A stretch of DNA of 16,805 bases from Thermoplasmata archaeon. Its GTDB lineage: Archaea; Thermoplasmatota; Thermoplasmata; GCA-020350865. The stretch is from contig CP070672.1 of assembly GCA_020351895.1 (NCBI GenBank), positions 2,274,872-2,291,676 of the forward strand, given 5' to 3'. The position numbers and the translations under genes are program-made. A model generated the notes under the pieces. That model did not search any database and was not told the DNA's origin. It saw only the letters and a list, made by a program, of their open reading frames with translations. This document shows, one piece after another, positions 9,701-15,171 of this stretch (its first letter is position 1; each line of letters starts with the position of its first letter).

Positions 9701-11057
9701 GTATTAGATTATAAACCGATGGTGCTAATAAAAAGATACCATAGTGGTTGTTGTAAAGGTCATTATAGGTGATTTCTCCATTTGAGGAGCCGATAAATGA
9801 TATGCCATAATATTCGTTGTTTGAGATGTTGCTGGATGTTATGTTGATGAACTCGCATTGTTGTGCAATGAATCCATTGGTGTTATCGTGGATGTAACTG
9901 TTTTTTAGGGTATTATTATGAGAAAATCTAATTGTAATGCCATACAAATTACCTGAGATATCGATATCATTTAATGTATTAAATGAGGAACCAATTTTGA
10001 ATATTGGATCCTGGGACATGAGAATCCCAAAGTTACCACCTGAATAGATGTCAATGTTATCCAGGGAGTTGTATAAAGAATCCAAAAAGGAAATACCGGT
10101 TTCTGTGTATTCATAAATGTCCAAGTTTTGAAGGGTAAAATCTGAAGAATTGAAGAGGTAAATGCCATTTTTATGACCATAAATCGTGGAGTCTTTAATG
10201 ATACCGTCAGAATCATCGGGTAGGAAAATGCCGTCCTCGATATTTGAATAAATGTCGCAGTTCTCTAAAATCGTATTTTCAGTCAATTTGAGTCCCACAC
10301 CATTGTTACCATTTTGGTAAACTCGAGAATTTTTTATGGTAATATTCGATGATGAATATAGATGGATGCCATCCACCTCATTGGAATACGAGTCAGTGTT
10401 ATCAATGGCGACGTACGATGAATCGTATATTGATATTCCCTCGAATGAATTGGAATGAATCGTACAGCCCGAAATCTCAGTGTTCGTGGATTCCAAAAGA
10501 TATATCCCGTTCCAATTATTGGGCCCAATATCTGAGTTACATATCTTGATATAAGATGAATATCTCACGTAAACACCATGTCTTCTGCTCTCAGAAATCG
10601 TAGAGTTTTCGATAACATTGTTGCTTGTACCATAAAAATATAGAGGGTTATCCCCGTAGGTGAGATCACAATAATTCATTTCTAAACGACCTGTGGCGTT
10701 CACTCTGATGGATTCCCAATCACCTCTTTGAGGAGGATTGCCTGTATCAGATGTGAAGGAGATATGGTTGGCGCTGCTGCCAAGAGCGATTAAGTTTCCC
10801 TCAATATATAATGAATAATCTCCTTTGAATTTTACCAAAACACCGGGCTCAATGGTGAGGTTCACCCCCAAATCCACGATTACATCACCCTTAATAAAAT
10901 ATGGGCTGTTAGCAAATGTCCAGGTTGTATCCACTGTTAAATGTCCCCCTTCAACATCAGTTCCACCGGCATCCTCAGTAATCAAATTCAGAATCCCTAA
11001 GAAGTAGATTGTGATGAGGAAAAATACTAAAATTGAAGTGAATGATCTTTTAAACAT
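3774..11057 (-). CDS. Giant multidomain surface protein: beta-helix, Big_5, CARDB and OmpL47-like repeats, C-terminal membrane anchor
   Basis: A 2427-residue product. A hydrophobic N-terminal helix (about 7-27) is the export signal. Residues about 35-515 are a right-handed beta-helix with many N-G-I-x-L turns, closed by GNYWGDYDG and GDGIGDFPYP. Then come four SbsA-like Ig (Big_5) domains (about 516-970), three CARDB domains (about 970-1382, with the PELDENNN and INELNESNN ends), four OmpL47-like repeats (about 1383-1805, each with SGL...Y and a DG-x-Y-x-I/F-x-F/Y segment), and five more Big_5 domains (about 1806-2330, motifs FSExMxxxSVExAF, ...FTP, YxxxLxxxAxDxxGN). A membrane helix (about 2335-2362) is followed by KRRK and an acidic 65-residue tail that should face the cytosol. 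N-x-S/T sequons are frequent. ATG 11057 has AGGAAG ten bases ahead. A likely role is adhesion, matrix or S-layer-associated scaffolding; no enzyme site is visible. Confidence 0.92.
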   Translation of the reverse strand: MFKRSFTSILVFFLITIYFLGILNLITEDAGGTDVEGGHLTVDTTWTFANSPYFIKGDVIVDLGVNLTIEPGVLVKFKGDYSLYIEGNLIALGSSANHISFTSDTGNPPQRGDWESIRVNATGRLEMNYCDLTYGDNPLYFYGTSNNVIENSTISESRRHGVYVRYSSYIKICNSDIGPNNWNGIYLLESTNTEISGCTIHSNSFEGISIYDSSYVAIDNTDSYSNEVDGIHLYSSSNITIKNSRVYQNGNNGVGLKLTENTILENCDIYSNIEDGIFLPDDSDGIIKDSTIYGHKNGIYLFNSSDFTLQNLDIYEYTETGISFLDSLYNSLDNIDIYSGGNFGILMSQDPIFKIGSSFNTLNDIDISGNLYGITIRFSHNNTLKNSYIHDNTNGFIAQQCEFINITSSNISNNEYYGISFIGSSNGEITYNDLYNNHYGIFLLAPSVYNLIHHNIIKEHTYYSYSANILNQWDDGFQGNYWGDYDGVDLGSDGIGDFPYPINPIGEDRYPLVDFYNTRFKILSSTPSNESINVSVSTNIILQLSESAIKETFEGNITIYPFMSILSYSWEDSDRRLTLTLAGDLTQGEFYTVIVKTNATGIIGRNLQYPFILNFYTENPSDVTPPHITEVFPTGTEVFTNTSFINISFSELMIKSSVETAFSIYPEIPGEFSWTNKTFSFHPRWELLDLTTYTITLNASIAKDVVGFTLDGNSNGLAEGTPIDDYSWSFTTTRYDIIPPIIKKVEPTGSMVDINSPIKIYFSELMNRTSVEDAFSYTNGSVEWTSANGTWGRSVYIMTFIPDEPFNYSQVYSLTLKSTAEDWHNNTLDGNANGIAEGSPVDDYTWSFKATYDPRFGLPTIGEVSPIGTDIAIDTEIIINFSQTMNQDSVKEAFSITDGISTWDGSSGAFIWEDNRTFFIPSFPLDYNKTYTVRINITATNIANTQLDGNENGIPEDYTIDAYSWNFATTAPIELILTDIQVNGDDASNPLITWYLGPGETAIITAKAKNTGYNTTGAPFILSFYNITGPLGGKNPYNESINYTIVPLVQGGDSGDRIWIWEVPFESGDYYMNITVDYGNDIPELDENNNTITLHLAVVPDLTITNITINGTPITAFSEGLILSPDEIITIGSSTTNIGQSSTGVLEFNMTFWESNETGVNFGNVLSDVGLLGPLDAGISTTMQYIQWQAPRTALAQDYYINISCDSNYLISETNEENNFFILHIRVDAPDLAPDFVELRIASSGSVLDSYADPVGIDLISSIIYLPMSEDLAITFDCINLGGVNQSLGTNVTVYNTSGLGGAPLNDPFFETSLELINLTAFGLENDQTSEAGQTVYFSWLNPNVAGMYYINISLDPGNKINELNESNNIFVLAINVSILPVTTVNAIGAVYYGVEWYINNLTQVNLTPISGTPPIYTWYRILDHDSEIVLQDWRNNTGNTSFILTFGQGSFRIEFYSIDPIFSEETKSKIVVVDTTPPNTTINIGVPNFKASGTDVLNVSSKTPISFDAMDYPSGRNVDDSSNASGLYSPSKPESGIFYGIWSVVLDDYISSFQKYMPGTSIYLSNDSWTDGFYEIHYNATDNLGNNESMKIFSVYLDNTSPATYIEVGAPNWTFGVGQIVNISSLTQFSLLALEDNGSGLKSTLYRIYDEDNSVYLMDWTIGTSFTISPSLSDGNYTIEFFSMDNVLNSHTTGLFNIYLDNSKPISSMSLGNPKYRLRETDYWMVAKNTSFSLQGEDGFGSGLKGTYYSIWNDSGDLVVSSNLYSQPFNLSGLGGDGQYTFRFWTIDNLNNTEFWNEIKVVLDGTLPFVLFTAPIGSGNSVNSYIQIIFSEKMDHDSVESAFSYTDGIQIWDYRHGFFNWNGRIMTFYPYENLSNGAFFTVIINTNASDNVGNRLDGNGNGIFDGDDDFYTWNFWTIEKRDIETPFVVNVFPLENAQNVPINEEIEIEFSEAMDELSVEMAFRYWDGERTYSSYDGVFTWIGNRTIFRPYETFNYDTDYTVTILGIARDISGNTLTENYTWNFKTQGDDLSPEVLYYSPAGDGVLIDTVISITFDEPMNKTSSEEALIIIPFINGTFLWNENTLLFTPVSALEYNTTYYIYVGIEAKDIVGNSLEFPYQFNFTTEPDTYPPEVIGHFPTGSEILLNSTITITFNEAMEHDSVESAFFIQPSAAGSFTWVGNTLIFTPIDLINETTYTITMGQEAKDISGNALLSPYQFSFTTKKDPYPPFVLEVEPTGDDVPVDSVIRIRFNEAMNLTSLYGAFKIEPYIPGTLSWEGEVLVFRPNGRYAKNTLYNVTILGDARDEAGNSMLTNYSWEFETEKTEPSTGAPIAWDVLSFVLLAVIITIILALILYIYFFKRRKEEDEEIGEDLGSEEEEPQTDIEENLVEDEKAETKDDVEDKDLEQIIEDLEKDMGIDSEEDVE

Positions 11058-11100
11058 GGTTTCTTCTTCCTGATAAGAATCTTTTAATATAATATTCTTT

Positions 11101-11113
11101 GTGTTTAAATACT
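11101..11113 (-). promoter_or_regulatory. Candidate promoter of the giant surface-protein gene
   Basis: On the minus strand GTATTTAAACAC is a good archaeal TATA box. It lies about 50 bases before the ATG at 11057, predicting a leader of about 20-25 bases that carries the AGGAAG ribosome site. A second AT-rich stretch (about 11080-11098) could also serve. Confidence 0.5.
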
Positions 11114-11175
11114 CATGATCTAATTCATTTTTTATATATCCATAGATTAACTTTTTATAGTTTTCACTATCCTTA

Positions 11176-11198
11176 TAAAAAAAATAAAAAAAGAGGGT
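11176..11198 (-). terminator. U-tract terminator after the 383-residue secreted-protein gene
   Basis: Just past the stop at 11206 the minus strand reads CCTC followed by two runs of seven and eight T separated by one A. Archaeal RNA polymerase terminates at such U-tracts. It separates this gene from the giant gene downstream on the same strand, so the two are probably transcribed independently. Confidence 0.6.
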
Positions 11199-11205
11199 TT
11201 AGGCT

Positions 11206-12357
11206 TTATTCATCTCCGGAATTGTTCAGTTCATCTAGCTTGTCCTTGACCTCTTCATCGTTCGTGGGGTCGCCATCGTTCAGTAGGTTCTCGGCCCACA
11301 TGATCACATCGATGAGATATTCATCGTCGGCATCGATGTCGCCATCTCCGTCAGAGTCCCATTGTTCATTCCCTGAAACGTAGTTTAGCCATGTTGCGAG
11401 TAGCTGCTGCACTGCTCTGTCATACATAGGATGATTTCCTCTCAGTTCGAGCAAAGCAAGTGCCTCAACCATGCTTGAATCCATGTCGTTAAGCTCATCG
11501 ATGGTACTCTCAGTGGAAATCACATTGAGGTAATAGCGTAGAGTGGTGGTGGGGACATGCTGATGACCCTTGTTAATGCCGAGGGCGCATCTGAGCTGAT
11601 GCTTCCAAAAACCTATGGTTCTGATTCCCCAATCGCCTGGTTCAGGTGGTTCAGGTTCGATTTTTTCTCCCACGCAGATTGTTGTGGACTGGAAGGGTCC
11701 ATCGGGCCTTTCGCCTGGGAAGGTTGCTGTGTCTGTTATACCGCCCATATTCTCAGGAAATACGATATCAACATGGACGATGATGTCAAACGGTGAACAA
11801 CACACACCATTTAATTTGTCTATATAGGGTATCGCCCATTCCACACCGTTTGCCGTGTAGGCGAATTGCGTTGTGTAATGTGGTGGCTGTCCCTTGGTTG
11901 CGCTGTTACCGTTGTTGTCCTTAAAATCGATATATCCGTCCTGATCCCAGTCAATTCTCAACCAAGCTCCTGGATCCCCAGCTTTAATGGAAAAGCCTGG
12001 GAGTGGTTTTATCCCGATGTAAAAGTAGTACCCCTGCTCGTCCTCTGGACCGAATCCCAATGGTAGATTATCCACCCTGGAATAGCCTGTCAGGTCATCG
12101 AACATCATGTACACTTCTGCTACATCTATGTTATCTGGTGGGTCCCTTACCTGCATGACTCCGATATACATTTGTGAAGGCCAGGTAACATCCACCTGGA
12201 CGACTCCATCTATAATAGGTGGAATCGCATATTGATGGACAGGATGCTTATTTCCGTCTGGAGGATCCATATCCGGGGGCTTACCACTCATCACGGACAT
12301 AACTGAGATGAGCATCACTGCTACTGCCAAAAACGCCAGATATTTGATCTTGCTCAT
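11206..12357 (-). CDS. Secreted protein with CBM9/DOMON-like N-terminal half and GFWKH plus calcium-loop C-terminal module
   Basis: A 383-residue product with a signal peptide (residues 1-24). Residues about 45-200 have the pattern of CBM9/DOMON-like beta-sandwiches: an IIDGVV start, AEVYMMFDD, LRIDWDQDGYIDF, and GVEWAIPYIDKL followed by FDIIVHVDI. After a Glu/Pro linker (about 233-241), RTIGFWKHQ (247-254) starts a helical module, with RAVQQLLATWLNYVSG (314-329) and a DSDGDGDIDADDEYL loop (334-348) of dockerin/EF-hand calcium type. This combination resembles the GFWKNH-type modules of many secreted archaeal and bacterial proteins. Three cysteines pair up in position (186-187, 228). The C-terminus is acidic and has no membrane anchor. 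ATG 12357 has a strong AGGAGGGAGG site 8 bases ahead. A role in binding extracellular carbohydrate or docking to a surface partner is plausible but inferred. Confidence 0.85.
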   Translation of the reverse strand: MSKIKYLAFLAVAVMLISVMSVMSGKPPDMDPPDGNKHPVHQYAIPPIIDGVVQVDVTWPSQMYIGVMQVRDPPDNIDVAEVYMMFDDLTGYSRVDNLPLGFGPEDEQGYYFYIGIKPLPGFSIKAGDPGAWLRIDWDQDGYIDFKDNNGNSATKGQPPHYTTQFAYTANGVEWAIPYIDKLNGVCCSPFDIIVHVDIVFPENMGGITDTATFPGERPDGPFQSTTICVGEKIEPEPPEPGDWGIRTIGFWKHQLRCALGINKGHQHVPTTTLRYYLNVISTESTIDELNDMDSSMVEALALLELRGNHPMYDRAVQQLLATWLNYVSGNEQWDSDGDGDIDADDEYLIDVIMWAENLLNDGDPTNDEEVKDKLDELNNSGDE

Positions 12358-12365
12358 GTTTTTTG

Positions 12366-12376
12366 CCTCCCTCCTA
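12366..12376 (-). promoter_or_regulatory. Strong Shine-Dalgarno site that fixes the start of the secreted-protein gene
   Basis: TAGGAGGGAGG on the minus strand sits 8 bases before ATG 12357. It is flanked by GCCT and AGGC (12380-12377 and 12368-12365), which could pair into a weak 4-base stem with the site in its loop. Confidence 0.6.
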
Positions 12377-12413
12377 AGGCCTGGGGTATTTCAAAATCGG
12401 TCCGTTTTTTTTA

Positions 12414-12449
12414 TCACTTCATTCCAACTTTACCACATTTTGGTGTCAT
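12414..12449 (-). CDS. Possible 11-residue leader-peptide ORF
   Basis: ATG at 12449 opens an 11-codon frame, MTPKCGKVGMK, ending TGA 56 bases before the main start. An AAGGAGG sequence 6 bases upstream is a textbook ribosome site, stronger than most in this window, which is the reason to list it. The peptide has no recognisable attenuator pattern. It could be a regulatory upstream ORF or chance. Confidence 0.3.
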   Translation of the reverse strand: MTPKCGKVGMK

Positions 12450-12450
12450 C

Positions 12451-12467
12451 GCGCCCCTCCTTGGCGC
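12451..12467 (-). promoter_or_regulatory. Leader hairpin displaying a Shine-Dalgarno sequence in its loop
   Basis: Minus strand GCGCC-AAGGAGG-GGCGC is a perfect 5-base GC stem with a 7-base loop consisting exactly of a consensus ribosome site. It ends 1 base before the 11-codon upstream ORF. It lies in the predicted leader of the secreted-protein gene. Confidence 0.45.
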
Positions 12468-12478
12468 TCACAGGGTTA

Positions 12479-12497
12479 TTTACTGCCGTTTACTGCC
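12479..12497. repeat. Tandem 9-base direct repeat TTTACTGCC with 10-base period
   Basis: TTTACTGCC occurs twice with one base between, so the copies lie on the same face of the helix one turn apart. The pair is located at the predicted transcription start of the 383-residue secreted protein. A regulator site is possible. Confidence 0.4.
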
Positions 12498-12521
12498 TGA
12501 TGTATTAATTGTATGTATGTT

Positions 12522-12540
12522 AAGATATTTAAATCCTTCC
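12522..12540 (-). promoter_or_regulatory. Candidate promoter of the secreted-protein gene
   Basis: Minus strand GGAAGGATTTAAATATC gives a purine-rich BRE-like element and a strong TATA core (12525-12534). Transcription would start near 12500, leaving a leader of about 140 bases before ATG 12357, long for this window. Confidence 0.55.
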
Positions 12541-12737
12541 CCCCATTTCAGAGTGAATAAAGTCATACCAGTAACATAAAATTTGCAAAAATGATAAGAA
12601 GAAAGGACTTAATATTAACTTTTTTTTATATCTAGTAAGTGAGATCGAGGGTGGTAGGAGCTCTTCTTTTGGAAAGAAAGTCATTATCACTTGTGATATT
12701 GAGAGGGTAACTTTTTAAGAAATGAACGCGTTCTCCC
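12541..12737. other. Divergent intergenic region with two short dyads
   Basis: This is the middle of the 426-base gap between the divergent secreted-protein and GTPase genes. It is AT-rich with a T8 run near 12620-12630. Two perfect dyads are seen: TTCTTT-TGG-AAAGAA (12664-12678), which is low complexity, and TATCAC-TT-GTGATA (12685-12698). I see no RNA gene and no convincing ORF. Confidence 0.4.
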
Positions 12738-12750
12738 CTTATATAGTATA
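12738..12750 (+). promoter_or_regulatory. Promoter of the small GTPase gene
   Basis: CTTATATAGTATA is a good archaeal TATA box. Its centre near 12742 predicts transcription start near 12766-12769, right at an in-frame ATG (12766) and 15-18 bases before the GTG at 12784. Confidence 0.55.
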
Positions 12751-12783
12751 TGAAGTCGTAGCCCTATGAGCGGAGGGGAAATT

Positions 12784-13329
12784 GTGCCTGAAAAAAAACC
12801 TCTCAAATTGAAACTATGTTTAGTTGGCGAAAGCGCAGTTGGAAAAACATGTTTAATCAGAAGGTTTGTTTTCGATCAATTCGATGATAAATATATAGGC
12901 ACCCTTGGGACAAAAATTACAAAGAAGCCTATAAGGATTAAGAATCATAAGAGTGAGGAGGAAAAGGATGTTAACCTGATGATCTGGGATATCATGGGCC
13001 AGCAGGGATTCCGCCAGCTCCTTCAGGAGGCATACTTCTTCGGAGCTCAGGGAATAATCGGAGTTTGCGATGTCACCAGGAAAAACACTTTATCGGAGTT
13101 AGAGAACTGGATGGATGCGGTTCACAGTGTGACAAGAGAAATTCCAATTGTTTTCCTTGGAAATAAAAGTGATTTAGAGGATGATCGGGAAGTGGATATA
13201 GAAGATATAAAAGATTTTGCTACAAGATACGAAAAAACTGAGATTTACCTTTCAAGTGCTAAGACGGGACATAATGTAGAGCTTGCTTTCAAGACGCTAG
13301 GTGAAAAAATCTTAGAAGATATACTTTGA
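12784..13329 (+). CDS. Ras/Rab-like small GTPase
   Basis: A 181-residue single-domain GTPase with the complete Ras-superfamily set: P-loop GESAVGKT (15-22), switch I threonine in YIGTLGTK (38-44), WDIMGQQG with the catalytic-glutamine position filled (Gln73), NKSD (127-130) and SSAK (158-160). The NKxD and DxxGQ forms place it with Ras/Rab/Rho-like rather than translation or Obg-type GTPases. Family members bind and hydrolyse GTP as switches. The C-terminus (GEKILEDIL) has no cysteine, so lipid anchoring of the eukaryotic kind is not expected. The GTG at 12784 is chosen because GGAGGGG (12772-12778) is 5 bases ahead. The in-frame ATG at 12766 would add six residues and would suit a leaderless transcript. 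The gene is alone on its strand between surface-protein genes; no GAP or GEF candidate is nearby. Confidence 0.92.
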   Translation: MPEKKPLKLKLCLVGESAVGKTCLIRRFVFDQFDDKYIGTLGTKITKKPIRIKNHKSEEEKDVNLMIWDIMGQQGFRQLLQEAYFFGAQGIIGVCDVTRKNTLSELENWMDAVHSVTREIPIVFLGNKSDLEDDREVDIEDIKDFATRYEKTEIYLSSAKTGHNVELAFKTLGEKILEDIL

Positions 13330-13346
13330 ATCAGGATTTTTCGATC

Positions 13347-13365
13347 CCTTTTTTAATTCTATTCC
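13347..13365 (+). terminator. U-rich terminator after the GTPase gene
   Basis: A TTTTT run just past the stop and a TTTTTT run near 13350 fit archaeal U-tract termination. The 130-base convergent gap also holds TTTTGCA-9 bases-TGCAAAA (13410-13432), a 7-base inverted repeat of unclear role. Confidence 0.4.
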
Positions 13366-13459
13366 TTTAGCGATTCTATTAATAGTGATTTTTGAGACTG
13401 GACAAAATGTTTTGCAGAACCAGTATGCAAAAAATTACACTCCCAATTTTTTATAAATG

Positions 13460-14914
13460 TCACGTGGGATTATCCAGAATCCATGTACAGTCTTGAGTGG
13501 CATGAATCCAGTATCCGTGGCCAGGTTCCATATAATCCCCTTCCTCTAGTCCTTTGATGGTTTCTGTTATACTATCAAAATACTCGATAGAATCTATCTC
13601 AACTCCATAGGCAAGATTGTTTAATGCATTATTTCTCAGATTCTGGGTAGATGATGGATAGCCCACAAGATTCCAGCCTCGTTTCATAGGGACATATTGC
13701 GGCAAAGTCGGTGATTCACCATCAACAATCAAATCTGCTCCATCGGAATCGATGATATGAATCCAAAACCCAATACCGTTGTCCAAACCGTGAAGATCGT
13801 TCATATGTGGGGGTTTTAAAACATTAAATTGCTTCCATGGATCTAGGTCATCTGATGAATCGAAACACTGGATAATATCATATTCCCCTTGAATAGAATC
13901 CAACACATTCTCTAAACTCGTGTCGGATACGATATATGGGAAAGATACCAGGTTCCAGCCCTCATCTAAATGTATGGGAGGATTGGTGGGAGGAGGACTT
14001 GAGCCATTTACCACCACCGATTTGAAAGCCATGTTGTTTCCCTCGTCTGATTCTGAAATAAGGTCACCATCATCCACCACAACATAGATATCATGACTTC
14101 CTGGTTTTCCTGTCGTATCCCAGGGAACATTTACGGAAGCTGACTCTCCATGGATAAGAATATGCGGAATCTGCTGCTCAGAACCTATCTGAATCCCTCT
14201 TGAATCGGGATCCCCATCAAAGAATTTTACATATACAGGGAAGGCATCCGTGTTTCCAAGATTATGGATATCTGCAGTGATGTTCACTTCCTGCCTTTCA
14301 GATGGAGATAAAGGATCGAAATCTATATCAATTTCATCAACAGAAAGATCAACCGAAATCGAGGCCCCACCGAAGTCTGCTGTATAAAGGGCGGAGCTTG
14401 GCCAACCATCCCATTCACCCTGAAGTACACCTAATCCAATTTCACGGAAATTTGGATTGATGATAATATCCCAATGGCTTGGGCTGTTCTTCCAAGCCGA
14501 CATGCACCATTCCACATCTATACCCCAACTGTTCCAGGCGATACACTCCCCTATGTAACTATTTCCGTACTCTGCATACGTTCTCACACGCTGGGAAAAA
14601 CTTGCGCCAGAAAATTGTCCCTCTTCAGAAGAGGAATGATCGAAGAAGTCGTAGTCTATCATATCCTGGCTGTGGGCCCTTGCAACCCACCATAGTGTCG
14701 TATTGAGTTTCAGTGGTCCTGCACTGTTTTCTGATCTGTTCTCATTGATCTTGTCAAGAAGCTCCAATTCAAATGTTGTTGGTACTATATTGCCATATTT
14801 TCCTGCAGCGGCATGATGAACAACATTTATTCGAAACGATAAGGTGGAGAAAATGAGCATCCCAAGCACTATTATTACTGGTATTGAACATCGGAAATAC
14901 CTTGGTTTTTTCAT
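13460..14914 (-). CDS. Secreted CAP/SCP-domain protein with CARDB domain and GWNL double module
   Basis: A 484-residue product. An N-terminal hydrophobic segment (about 10-27) is the export signal or anchor. Residues about 48-185 are a CAP (SCP/YkwD-type) domain: LLDKINENRSENSAGPLKL, ARAHSQDM, FFDH (His93), GEC (Glu123), SAWKNSPSHWDIIINPNF (His147) and EIGLGV match the bacterial YkwD pattern, including its metal/active-site His and Glu positions. Residues about 190-303 form a CARDB domain ending SESDEGNN. A Pro-rich linker then leads to a GWNL double module (about 314-482): LDEGWNLVSFPY, GFWIH, RGWNLVGYP and GYWIH. Two ATGs compete; 14914 is chosen because AGAGG lies 8 bases before it but only 2 before 14920. 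CAP domains occur in secreted proteins of varied function, so activity is open. Confidence 0.87.
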   Translation of the reverse strand: MKKPRYFRCSIPVIIVLGMLIFSTLSFRINVVHHAAAGKYGNIVPTTFELELLDKINENRSENSAGPLKLNTTLWWVARAHSQDMIDYDFFDHSSSEEGQFSGASFSQRVRTYAEYGNSYIGECIAWNSWGIDVEWCMSAWKNSPSHWDIIINPNFREIGLGVLQGEWDGWPSSALYTADFGGASISVDLSVDEIDIDFDPLSPSERQEVNITADIHNLGNTDAFPVYVKFFDGDPDSRGIQIGSEQQIPHILIHGESASVNVPWDTTGKPGSHDIYVVVDDGDLISESDEGNNMAFKSVVVNGSSPPPTNPPIHLDEGWNLVSFPYIVSDTSLENVLDSIQGEYDIIQCFDSSDDLDPWKQFNVLKPPHMNDLHGLDNGIGFWIHIIDSDGADLIVDGESPTLPQYVPMKRGWNLVGYPSSTQNLRNNALNNLAYGVEIDSIEYFDSITETIKGLEEGDYMEPGHGYWIHATQDCTWILDNPT

Positions 14915-15012
14915 GCTCATGGCCTCTATTTTCCTGTTCTGAATCCCATGAATTATTGAGAATAGTCTCTATCCCATCAGAGTGTACAGGAATCTTTTAT
15001 GAAAATGTCAGT

Positions 15013-15082
15013 AATAAATATAAATAAATGGTGAGCCAGACACCAAAGATGAATATCAAAAGTGAATCTTGTTTTATATATC
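15013..15082 (-). promoter_or_regulatory. Two candidate TATA boxes upstream of the CAP-protein gene
   Basis: Minus strand GGGGGTGATATATAAAAC (about 15070-15087) and CATTTATTTATATTTATTAC (about 15013-15032) both look like archaeal TATA regions. They would give leaders of roughly 130 and 80 bases. The 257-base gap around them holds no convincing ORF or RNA gene. Confidence 0.4.
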
Positions 15083-15171
15083 ACCCCCGAATCATTCTCT
15101 GCTATATGATTATCAAATGTGAATGTAAGTTACCATGAACCAGCGAGGAGAAGTTAATGCCAATTCTTGCA

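Noticed and set aside
13410..13432. TTTTGCA/TGCAAAA inverted repeat as an intrinsic terminator
   Set aside because: It is AT-rich, has a 9-base loop and lacks a T-run directly after it on the plus strand; the U-tracts nearer the gene ends explain termination better.
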